Of a stretch of 64,000 bases of DNA, positions 57,325 through 64,000 are shown piece after piece. The notes under the pieces were generated by a model that saw only the letters and a program-made list of their open reading frames with translations, had not been told where the DNA came from and did not search any database. Origin of the DNA: Herpetosiphon giganteus (lineage in GTDB: Bacteria; Chloroflexota; Chloroflexia; Chloroflexales; Herpetosiphonaceae); contig NZ_JAFBCZ010000002.1 of the NCBI RefSeq assembly GCF_016907925.1, positions 272,163 through 336,162 on the forward strand. The letters are read 5' to 3'. Made by a program: the position numbers and the translations under genes. The stretch's first letter is position 1. The number at the start of each line of letters is the position of its first letter.

Positions 57325-58485
57325 GTGAAACGTTGGTTACTTAGTTTTTTAACAATCAGTTCATTGGTTTTAGCTGGCTGTGGTGCGGCGGCTACGCCAA
57401 CTGCTGAAACGGCGGTCGAACCTACGCCAGCCACAACCGCTGCGGCTGAGGTTACGCCAGCAGCCACCCAAGCCACCCAAGCGCCCACCGATAGCGGCCA
57501 ATTTGCTGGCCAAACCTTGGTCGTGGTTTCGCACGATAGCTTTGCGATTAGCAGCGAAGTTATTTCGGGCTTTGAAGAAATGACCGGCGCGACCGTGCAG
57601 ATTCTCGAATCGGGCGATGCTGGCGAGGCGCTGAACAAGAGCATTTTGGCCAAAGGCGCACCCTTGGGCGATGTGTTGTATGGCGTTGATAATACCTTTT
57701 TGAGCCGCGCGCTTGATGCAGATATTTTCGAAGCCTATGCATCCAAAAATCTTGAGCAAATTCCTGCTGAATTAAAGCTTGATGCTCAAAATCGGGTTTC
57801 GCCAGTTGATGTTGGCTATGTCACAATTAATTATGATAAAGCTGCTGTGGCCGAAGCTGGCCTGAGCTTGCCAACCGATTTGCGCGATTTGACCAAGCCT
57901 GAGTGGAAAGGCAAGTTGGTGGTTGAAAATCCAGCCACATCATCACCTGGTTTATCATTTATGTTGGCCACGATTGGCCACTTTGGCGAGAGCGGCGAAT
58001 ATACGTGGCGCAACTTCTGGAGCGACTTGCGCGCCAACGAAATTAAAGTCGCCAGTGGCTGGGAAGAAGCCTACTATGGCGATTTTAGCGGAGCTAGCGA
58101 TGGCCAATATCCGTTGGCCGTGAGTTATGCCACCAGCCCTGCCGCCGAAGTGATGTTTGCCACAACGCCTTTGACCGATGCGCCAACTGGTAATTTGTTG
58201 TTGCCTGGTGCTTCGTTCCAACAAATTGAATTTGTGGGCTTGTTGAAAGATGCCAAAAACCCAGAATTGGGCAAAGCATGGATCGACTATATGCTCAGCG
58301 ACGCATTCCAAAGCGATATTGGCGGCCAGATGTTTGTGTATCCTGCTTTGCCAAGCGCCAAAGTGCCTGCTGAATTCGACCAATATGCCCAAGTGCCAAG
58401 CGAAGTTGTGACGCTTGCGCCAGCCGATATTTCGGCCAACCGCGAGCGCTGGCTCAACGAATGGCAAGAAACTGTGCTGCGCTAA
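57325..58485 (+). CDS. Thiamine-type ABC transporter binding lipoprotein
   Basis: 386 residues from GTG 57325, seven bases after AAGGAG; the longer open frame reaching upstream overlaps the riboswitch and is rejected. The lipoprotein signal ends at LAGC. The body (TLVVVSHDSFAISSEVISGF, LGDVLYGVDNTFLSRA, YVTINYDKAAV, TSSPGLSFMLATIGHFGE) matches the ThiB/TbpA family of thiamine-binding proteins. The TPP riboswitch supports thiamine or a precursor as ligand. No ThiP or ThiQ genes are adjacent, unlike the usual thiBPQ operon. Confidence 0.92.
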   Translation: MKRWLLSFLTISSLVLAGCGAAATPTAETAVEPTPATTAAAEVTPAATQATQAPTDSGQFAGQTLVVVSHDSFAISSEVISGFEEMTGATVQILESGDAGEALNKSILAKGAPLGDVLYGVDNTFLSRALDADIFEAYASKNLEQIPAELKLDAQNRVSPVDVGYVTINYDKAAVAEAGLSLPTDLRDLTKPEWKGKLVVENPATSSPGLSFMLATIGHFGESGEYTWRNFWSDLRANEIKVASGWEEAYYGDFSGASDGQYPLAVSYATSPAAEVMFATTPLTDAPTGNLLLPGASFQQIEFVGLLKDAKNPELGKAWIDYMLSDAFQSDIGGQMFVYPALPSAKVPAEFDQYAQVPSEVVTLAPADISANRERWLNEWQETVLR

Positions 58486-58491
58486 AAAAAC

Positions 58492-58534
58492 AAACATCCC
58501 CTGCAATTCCAAGCTGGTTGCAGGGGATGTTTTT
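58492..58534. terminator. Bidirectional terminator
   Basis: Perfect 15-bp stem AAACATCCCCTGCAA (58492-58506) / TTGCAGGGGATGTTT (58518-58532), with T runs on both strands, between the convergent thiB-like gene and the next minus-strand gene. Confidence 0.93.
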
Positions 58535-58550
58535 GGTTTAACAGGCTTTT

Positions 58551-59138
58551 TTAGTCGCCAGTGGTTTTGACTGCTGGCCAATCGCCAACCATCAAGCCGC
58601 CGACAGCGCCGATCAATGCGCCGAAGCCACCACCGAGCAAATATTGGCCGGTAACGCTTGCCAAGCCCAAGCCGATCAAGACACAGAAGGCAACGCCAAC
58701 GAGAATCCGTTTAAGCCGACCAAGCATAGTCAGCGAGATAATCGAATTGGCGCTGATTGAATCGTTGCCAGTGCTGGCTGGTGCGGCTGGTTTTGCTGCG
58801 ACAGGAGCGGCAGCAGTTGCTGGCGCGGCGGCAGGTGTGGCGGCAACCACAGGTGCAGCGGCGGCAGGCGCTGGCGTAGCGGCGACAACTGGCGCAGCAG
58901 GTGCATCAGCGGCAGCAGCTTTTTTCGCAGCCCGAATTGCTTCCAAGCGTGCTTTTTTATCATCCGACATATTGGCACCAACCGCAGCAGTTGCGGGAGC
59001 CTCGGTGGTTGCCGCTACGACCGGCGCAGCAGGTGCAGGTGCAGCCGCAGGCGCTTCGCCTTCAGCAGCTTTTTTAGCGGCATTGGCTGCGCGAATCGCA
59101 TCGAGCCGCGCCTTTTTTTCATCGCTTGTATCAGCCAT
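58551..59138 (-). CDS. Ala-rich membrane protein with duplicated KKAR-L-AIRAA motif
   Basis: 195 residues. The motif SDEKKARLDAIRAANAAKKA at the N terminus recurs as SDDKKARLEAIRAAKKAAA at about 57-75. A long Ala/Pro/Val-rich linker follows, then two C-terminal hydrophobic helices (about 140-160 and 165-187) with Gly-rich packing. No known family. The paired basic helices could bind DNA or acidic lipid; this is only a guess. GGGA precedes the ATG. Confidence 0.75.
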   Translation of the reverse strand: MADTSDEKKARLDAIRAANAAKKAAEGEAPAAAPAPAAPVVAATTEAPATAAVGANMSDDKKARLEAIRAAKKAAAADAPAAPVVAATPAPAAAAPVVAATPAAAPATAAAPVAAKPAAPASTGNDSISANSIISLTMLGRLKRILVGVAFCVLIGLGLASVTGQYLLGGGFGALIGAVGGLMVGDWPAVKTTGD

Positions 59139-59524
59139 GTGCGTCCCTCAGATAGCAAAGATTAAATTGATCGACAAGTGTTGTTACGATAGCACGTTAT
59201 TTTCAATCGCAAACAAGCCAGTAATCCTCAACTCATTGAGTTAAGGCTTCCAACTCGCGCTGTATTGTATCATGCTTGGTTGGTCTTGGTGCAGCTATTT
59301 GGTGAGGAAAAATCAGTTCCGTTGAGCCAGCCGTGCCGTTCCACCCAAGAGCACGGCTGACCTTTTCGGATTGAGAGGAAACGCACCTGTAGTATGCCGC
59401 CAACAGATGAGTATTAGGTGAGGATGATGTCAATGGGCGATTAAGATTCTTGACCGGTTGCTTAACCAAATTCTCAGCATCTGATCTATACTTGGGCCGT
59501 TGTGGTTCGTCAAAGGAGACAGCA
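59139..59524. other. 386-bp spacer with one hairpin
   Basis: No open frame with a ribosome site. CAGCCGTGC (59328-59336) and GCACGGCTG (59351-59359) form a 9-bp stem with a 14-base loop, followed by ACCTTTTCGG. TATACT near 59488 may be the -10 for ftcD. No known RNA family is recognised. Confidence 0.45.
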
Positions 59525-61009
59525 ATGGGCTTGGTCGAAAGTATTATGAATTTTAGCGAAGGCCGTCGCACGGAGGTTGTGCACGCCATTCGTGATGCAA
59601 TTACGGCAGTTGCTGGAGTGCAATTGCTCGATGTTCAATCTGACGCTGATCATAATCGCACGGTGATTAGCTTTGCAGGCGAAGCCGAGGCGGTTGGCGA
59701 AGCTGCCTTCCAAGCCACGCGCACTGCCCAAGGCTTGATTGATCTGGATACGCATCGCGGCGAGCATCCACGCATCGGCGCGACCGATGTTGTGCCGTTT
59801 GTGCCGTTGGGCCAAACCAGCATGAAGCAATGTGTAGCCTTGGCGCGCAAAGTTGGCAAGCGGATTGGCGAAGAGCTGGGGATTGCGGTCTATCTTTATG
59901 AAGAGGCTGCCACCCGCCCCGAACGCCAGAATTTGGCCGATGTACGCAAAGGCGAATACGAAGCTTGGCGCAAAGCAGTTGGGGTTGATGCTGCTCGCGA
60001 GCCAGATTTTGGCCCAGCCGTAGCCACCCCCGCTGGAGCAACCGTCGTCGGCGCACGCCAACCATTAATTGCCTACAATATCTATTTAAATACAACCGAT
60101 GTTGAGATTGCCAAAAAAATCGCCAAATCGATTCGCTATCTTGGCGGTGGTTTGCGCTATGTCAAAGCTTTGGGCTTGCTGGTCGATGGCCGCGCTCAAA
60201 TCTCGATGAACTTGGTGAATTTCCGTGGCACGCCAATTCATCGGGTGCAAGAATTGGTGCGGGCCGAGGCTATGCGCTATGGCGTGACGATTACCGAGGG
60301 CGAAGTGATTGGGCTGGTGCCGCAAGATGCGCTGTTTGATGCCGCCGAGCACTATCTGCAACTCAACAATTTTCGCCGCGACCAAGTGCTTGAGGCCAAA
60401 TTGGCCGCGCCAAGTGGCGATAATTGGCTGCCAAATAGCACCTTGCAAGCCTTTGCTGCTGGTACGCCAACGCCTGGTGGCGGCTCGGCGGCAGCGTTGG
60501 CTGGGGCTTTGGCTGGCTCGTTGGGCCAAATGGTGGCCAATTTAACGGTTAGTCGCAAAAAATATGCAGCCGTTAAGCCAATTATCGCCGCCGCCTTGGA
60601 GCGCGTGAGCGAAGCAACAACAAATTTGGGCAAATTGGCTTTGGCTGATAGCGCAGCATTTAATGCGATCAGCGTTGCCCGTAAATTGCCCGACGATCAA
60701 GCTGATCGGGAGCAACAAATGGCTGCCGCGATTGTGCATGCCTGCGAAATTCCCTTGCAAGTTGCCCAACAAGCTGCTAGTTTGTTTGCTGATTTGCAGC
60801 TTTTGGCGACCCAAGGCAACGTCAATGCACGCACCGATGCCCAAGTTGGCGGCTATTTGGCCTATGCGGCGGTGAATGGTGCTTGCCTAAATGTGCTGGT
60901 TAATCTTGGCGATTTGAGCGATAGCCAACAACGCGACGTGTTCAGTGCTAAGGTTGCCACCTTGCGCCAACAGGCTGAACAAGGCTTGCAACAATTGGTG
61001 ACACTCTAA
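59525..61009 (+). CDS. ftcD: Bifunctional glutamate formiminotransferase / formiminotetrahydrofolate cyclodeaminase
   Basis: 494 residues. The N-terminal formiminotransferase (about 1-300) shows ESIMNFSEGRR, DADHNRTVISF and DTHRGEHPRIGATDVVPFV. The C-terminal cyclodeaminase (about 310-490) shows TPTPGGGSAAALAGALAGSL. It moves the formimino group of formiminoglutamate, from histidine breakdown, to tetrahydrofolate and deaminates it to methenyl-THF. The fusion is the animal-type arrangement. ATG 59525 follows AAAGGAG. No other hut genes are adjacent. Confidence 0.95.
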   Translation: MGLVESIMNFSEGRRTEVVHAIRDAITAVAGVQLLDVQSDADHNRTVISFAGEAEAVGEAAFQATRTAQGLIDLDTHRGEHPRIGATDVVPFVPLGQTSMKQCVALARKVGKRIGEELGIAVYLYEEAATRPERQNLADVRKGEYEAWRKAVGVDAAREPDFGPAVATPAGATVVGARQPLIAYNIYLNTTDVEIAKKIAKSIRYLGGGLRYVKALGLLVDGRAQISMNLVNFRGTPIHRVQELVRAEAMRYGVTITEGEVIGLVPQDALFDAAEHYLQLNNFRRDQVLEAKLAAPSGDNWLPNSTLQAFAAGTPTPGGGSAAALAGALAGSLGQMVANLTVSRKKYAAVKPIIAAALERVSEATTNLGKLALADSAAFNAISVARKLPDDQADREQQMAAAIVHACEIPLQVAQQAASLFADLQLLATQGNVNARTDAQVGGYLAYAAVNGACLNVLVNLGDLSDSQQRDVFSAKVATLRQQAEQGLQQLVTL

Positions 61010-61070
61010 GCAGGGTTATGCTACAATGAGCACATAGATCAACTTCTGCGTATCGCGAGGAGATTTTTCA

Positions 61071-61235
61071 ATGGCTCGTTGGCTTCTGATTGTCGTTGGC
61101 TTGGCTGCTTTGGTGCGCGTCATCGACTTACAACGTAAACTTGATGCCGCCCGATCCCGTGGCGATATGTACCGCGACATCTCAGCCCGCCTTGATCGTC
61201 AATTGGCGGACTTGCAAAAGCAAGCTAAAGCCTAA
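61071..61235 (+). CDS. 54-residue single-pass membrane protein
   Basis: Starts MARWLLIVVGLAALVRVIDL, one hydrophobic helix, then a charged amphipathic helix (Arg, Asp, Lys, Gln). GAGGAG lies before the ATG (61057-61062). Function unknown. Confidence 0.68.
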   Translation: MARWLLIVVGLAALVRVIDLQRKLDAARSRGDMYRDISARLDRQLADLQKQAKA

Positions 61236-61255
61236 AACTCTTAGGCAATTAAACG

Positions 61256-61293
61256 AGCCGATCAATCAACCAATGCATGGTTATTGATCGGCT
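61256..61293. terminator. Hairpin, possible weak terminator
   Basis: AGCCGATCAAT (61256-61266) / ATTGATCGGCT (61283-61293), an 11-bp perfect stem. The T-runs are poor; TTTAATT follows on the minus strand. Confidence 0.5.
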
Positions 61294-61419
61294 TGGCATT
61301 TAATCGGTCTTGCGGCGGAGTATCAGTCGGCCATCAGGCGCTCATCAGATCGGCATACTGGCGTAGCATGAAGTTATTGAGTACGCTGCCTCTGGAAACA
61401 CAAGCCCATGGAGGTCGCC

Positions 61420-61557
61420 ATGCTGACGACATTATTTTTTGTTGCGCTCCTGCTTGTGGCATTAGCCGCATTGCCCTATGTTTCGCGCTCAACACCTGTG
61501 GTCGAGGACGACAGCGATGAGCCACAATTACGCATGAAGCCGACGCGCCAGCGCTAA
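61420..61557 (+). CDS. 45-residue single-pass membrane protein
   Basis: Starts MLTTLFFVALLLVALAALPY, then a short tail with an acidic patch (EDDSDE) and a basic end (MKPTRQR). GGAGG at 61410-61414 is at ideal spacing. It overlaps the end of the minus-strand CCA-type gene by 30 bp. Function unknown. Confidence 0.65.
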   Translation: MLTTLFFVALLLVALAALPYVSRSTPVVEDDSDEPQLRMKPTRQR

Positions 61558-63081
61558 GGCGCTTTCACGATCGGTCACTTCGCCAGCTGCTTGAGCCTCA
61601 CGAATTGCCTCAAGCAACGCTCCAATTTGCGGGCCAGCTGGCAAACCTAGCTCTTGCATCAACGTGTGCCCATCAACCAAGGGTGCACGTTTTTGTTGGG
61701 CCTCGGCATCCCAGTGAAACCCAAGCATTGCGTCTGTCCAAGCGGCTTGGTAGGCCCAATGATGTTCTTGTAGTAACGGCCCGCGCGTGGCCATATGGTC
61801 GGCCAAGGCGTGTAATAGGGTATCAACCGCGCTTTCCTTTAAATCGCGAAAGAAGCGATAGGCCGCTTTGGCGCTGGTTTCTGGCTGCGAATAGAGCTGG
61901 CCTGGCCGCATATGCCCCGCAATCACCTTACCCATATATTCAATTTCTTGGTTGCTAAAGCGCAAGCGTTGATACACGCCGCGGGCAATTTCGGCCCCAA
62001 CTGTTTGATGTTCATGAAACGAGACGCTACCATCGGGCTTATCGACACGGGTTGCAGGCTTGGCACAATCGTGCAAGAGGATGGCCATTTTCCAGAGTGC
62101 CCGATGACTGGCGGTGTTGCCGATGGGCTGCTGAATTTGAGCCACAACCTGAGCGGCCCATTGCAGTTGCAAGCTTAAATTTGGCAGCATGCGCAAAGTT
62201 GCTGGCTGTTGAAAAAAGGCTGGTGGATGCCAATCATCGGCAAGGGCTGGCGGCGCTGGTGGGGCTGGCTGTTGATCGTGCTCCAACTGGGCGAGCAGCC
62301 ATTCGCCTGCCGTAATTGTTTCGAGCGAATGTTCCCACACATCCAAAAAGTGAATATTGGGCTGGGTGTGGTGGTACATCGGGCGAATCTCAGGAATAAT
62401 GCTTGGTAAAAGATTAGCTCGATCTAAATAGCGTAGCCAACTAGCGCTCCAGCGAGTAGCCAAAATTGCCAATAGTTCAACGCGCACTCGTTCAACGGCG
62501 ACTTGGGTGATTGTTTCGGCGTGCGCCCGAATCGCCTGATCGGTTGCTGGATCAAGCTGCCAGCCAAGTTGGGCGGCGATGCGCACGGCCCGCAGCATGC
62601 GCAAGGGGTCGTTGGCCAAGGCGTTGGCTTGCACCATGCGCACGGTTGCGCTTTGAATATCGGCTAAGCCAGCGTGGGGATCGATCATCTGGCCAAGTTG
62701 AGCCTGCTCGAAGAGCGGTGCGGCCATGGCATTAATCGTAAAATCACGATCAGCCAAATCGCCAGCCAAATCGGCGGCCCGCAAATGCGCCAGATCGAGA
62801 TAGTTGCCATCGTGCAACACGACGCGGCCAATATCGCGCGCTGCATCAAGCACCACCAAACTGGCGTTGAGCTGGTTGGCAAGGGTTTGGGCTAAGGCAA
62901 TTGCTGGTTGATCGACAACTAAATCAACATCCTGCAAGGCCCGCCCAATCACCAGATCGCGCAGCGTGCCGCCAACGACCCAGGCTGGTCGCGCGCCGAG
63001 CAATTGTTTGAGCACGCTCAAGGCTTGGCGTAAACTTAAATAATCCGCAGTTTGGGGAAACTGAATCTGACTGATCTGCAT
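61528..63081 (-). CDS. CCA-adding-type tRNA nucleotidyltransferase / poly(A) polymerase family with HD domain
   Basis: 517 residues. Nucleotidyltransferase head with GGTLRDLVIGRALQDVDLVV (GGxxRD and the catalytic DxD) and RDFTINAMA. The RNA-binding/neck part has DPLRMLRAVRIAAQLG, and a C-terminal HD domain has LLHDCAKPATR. In the family this completes or repairs tRNA 3' CCA ends. Whether it adds CCA, CC or A alone cannot be decided by eye. Confidence 0.9.
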   Translation of the reverse strand: MQISQIQFPQTADYLSLRQALSVLKQLLGARPAWVVGGTLRDLVIGRALQDVDLVVDQPAIALAQTLANQLNASLVVLDAARDIGRVVLHDGNYLDLAHLRAADLAGDLADRDFTINAMAAPLFEQAQLGQMIDPHAGLADIQSATVRMVQANALANDPLRMLRAVRIAAQLGWQLDPATDQAIRAHAETITQVAVERVRVELLAILATRWSASWLRYLDRANLLPSIIPEIRPMYHHTQPNIHFLDVWEHSLETITAGEWLLAQLEHDQQPAPPAPPALADDWHPPAFFQQPATLRMLPNLSLQLQWAAQVVAQIQQPIGNTASHRALWKMAILLHDCAKPATRVDKPDGSVSFHEHQTVGAEIARGVYQRLRFSNQEIEYMGKVIAGHMRPGQLYSQPETSAKAAYRFFRDLKESAVDTLLHALADHMATRGPLLQEHHWAYQAAWTDAMLGFHWDAEAQQKRAPLVDGHTLMQELGLPAGPQIGALLEAIREAQAAGEVTDRESALALARRLHA

Positions 63082-63158
63082 ATAAAACTCACTTTAGGCA
63101 GCTATGCTCTATAATTGTTGGATAATCGAACCACAGAATGGCGAAAGGAATAAAGGCA

Positions 63159-63725
63159 ATGAGTTTGACCGTAACGCAAACGGCGCTTGATGGCGTTGTC
63201 ATTATTAAACCAAGCGTGTTTGCCGATGAACGCGGCTTCTTCCTTGAAACATACCACCAGACTAAGTTTGCTGAACTCGGTCTGCCTACTGATTTTGTGC
63301 AGGATAATCACTCACGTTCCAAGCAAGGCGTGCTGCGCGGCTTACATTATCAAGATGAGCGCCAGCCAATGGATAAATTGGTGCGTTGTAGCGTTGGCAA
63401 AATTTTCGATGTGGCAGTGGATTTGCGGGTGGGTTCGCCGACCTTTGGCCAGTGGGTTGGGGTGGAACTCAGCGCCGATAACTTTTTACAATTTCTGATT
63501 CCTTCGGGCTTTGGCCATGGCTTTGTGGTGCTCTCGGAGTTTGCCGAAGTGCAATATCGCTGTACAGGCTTATATGCTCCCGAAACCGAGGGCGCGGTGC
63601 GCTGGAACGATCCGCTCATTGGCATCGAGTGGCCAATGAGCGAACCAACGCTCTCTGGTCGCGACCAAGCTGCAATGGGCCTCGAAGCCTATTTGGAGAA
63701 TCCGGCGTTTCGCTATCGCGGTTAG
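63159..63725 (+). CDS. rfbC: dTDP-4-dehydrorhamnose 3,5-epimerase
   Basis: 188 residues from ATG 63159, with GAAAGGA at good distance; an in-frame ATG at 63138 lacks a ribosome site. RmlC cupin motifs are FADERGFFLETYHQTKFAEL, QDNHSRSKQGVLRGLHYQ (catalytic His) and PSGFGHGFVVLSE. It makes dTDP-L-rhamnose precursor for envelope glycans. TATAAT at 63110-63115 is a candidate -10. No rfbABD genes are adjacent within the window. Confidence 0.95.
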   Translation: MSLTVTQTALDGVVIIKPSVFADERGFFLETYHQTKFAELGLPTDFVQDNHSRSKQGVLRGLHYQDERQPMDKLVRCSVGKIFDVAVDLRVGSPTFGQWVGVELSADNFLQFLIPSGFGHGFVVLSEFAEVQYRCTGLYAPETEGAVRWNDPLIGIEWPMSEPTLSGRDQAAMGLEAYLENPAFRYRG

Positions 63726-63752
63726 TTTTCCCTGTTTCTCGAGCTATTTGGT

Positions 63753-63783
63753 GGTGATCAGATATAGATACCGTCTGATCACC
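63753..63783. terminator. Hairpin after rfbC
   Basis: GGTGATCAGA (63753-63762) / TCTGATCACC (63774-63783), a perfect 10-bp stem with an 11-base loop but no T-run. It may be a terminator or part of the adjoining repeat. Confidence 0.5.
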
Positions 63784-63927
63784 ATCCTTCCATCCTGCCT
63801 CAAGGCGGAAAATGCAAGGAAGCCTCCTTACTAAGGGTATGTTGTTATCTATCATGTGTTATCACCACCCTTCCGTCCCGCCTCAAGGCGGGAAACGCAG
63901 GGGGGTTTCAGCCCTTTCGGGGGTAGG
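63781..63927. repeat. Two tandem copies of the REP-like element
   Basis: Copies at about 63781-63836 (degenerate) and 63866-63927 share CCTTCCxTCCxGCCTCAAGGCGG and a following CGCAGGGGG-like tail with the element at 51899-51960. Each holds a CCCGCC..GGCGGG-type palindrome. The final 70 bp show no gene. Confidence 0.65.
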
Positions 63928-64000
63928 TTTTTAAGCATTAAGGAATGACGCATCAGCGAACCTGCGGTATGATCGGGGTGTCAAGAACCAATCAAGCACC

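Noticed and set aside
59139..59524. Possible structured non-coding RNA before ftcD
   Set aside because: Only one 9-bp stem is clear and no known RNA family motif is recognisable; left as a plain spacer.
61256..61293. Strong intrinsic terminator
   Set aside because: The stem is good but the T-run is poor on both strands, so it is listed only as a possible weak terminator.

Overview
The window reads as a chromosomal segment of a filamentous Chloroflexota bacterium, most likely Herpetosiphon or a close relative. This is an inference, not a database match. It rests on medium G+C with TTGG/CCAA-rich codon use, tandem eukaryote-like Ser/Thr kinases, an RpoC with a long coiled-coil insert near its N terminus, and intergenic spacers full of short mosaic repeats. 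No rRNA, tRNA, CRISPR array, prophage or transposase was recognised.

Layout. 0-4 kb: a heterodimeric ABC exporter pair. 4.5-5.8 kb: trpS behind a Trp T-box. 6-10.2 kb (minus strand): rnhB, an SH3-like membrane protein, trpB and a zinc-ribbon/beta-propeller membrane protein. 10.2-11.5 kb: rplS and a methyltransferase. 11.7-15.5 kb (plus strand): an EamA transporter, an AT-rich lipoprotein, an FMN-dependent 2-hydroxy-acid oxidase and a small membrane protein. 15.5-18.8 kb: a fused double ATPase of the ECF type, a PspA homologue and a LysM protein. 19.2-25.5 kb: a glycosyltransferase followed by three tandem Ser/Thr kinases, then gmhA, gmhB and a YbjQ-family protein. 25.7-35.1 kb: the rpoB-rpoC operon, interrupted by a free-standing LAGLIDADG endonuclease gene and driven by two tandem consensus promoters. 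35-39.5 kb: ribF, a DUF4386-like membrane protein with a MerR regulator, a membrane-anchored hypothetical protein and a GNAT acetyltransferase. 40-51 kb (minus strand): a long MoxR/DUF58/VWA cluster. 51-57 kb: an FKBP lipoprotein and a sulfate ABC operon whose ATPase is fused to two UspA-like domains. 57-64 kb: a TPP riboswitch with an orphan ThiB-like lipoprotein, an Ala-rich membrane protein, ftcD, two tiny membrane proteins, a CCA-adding-type nucleotidyltransferase and rfbC.

How the genes work together. The 40-51 kb cluster has the parts expected of a MoxR AAA+ chaperone system: ATPase, DUF58 protein, two membrane VWA proteins, a coiled-coil membrane protein and a thioredoxin-like lipoprotein. 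It probably assembles or monitors something at the cell envelope. The glycosyltransferase/kinase/gmhAB block suggests envelope glycosylation beside phospho-signalling. Three metabolic genes or operons carry visible cis-regulation: the T-box (trpS), the TPP riboswitch (thiB-like) and an 11-bp-phased repeat array before the sulfate operon.

The strongest candidates for something unusual are the endonuclease gene inside rpoBC, the CysA-UspA fusion with its phased TTCCA array, the nearly identical kinase pair, and the duplication of an ABC gene's 3' end into its spacer. I did not find a system that I can show to be wholly undescribed.
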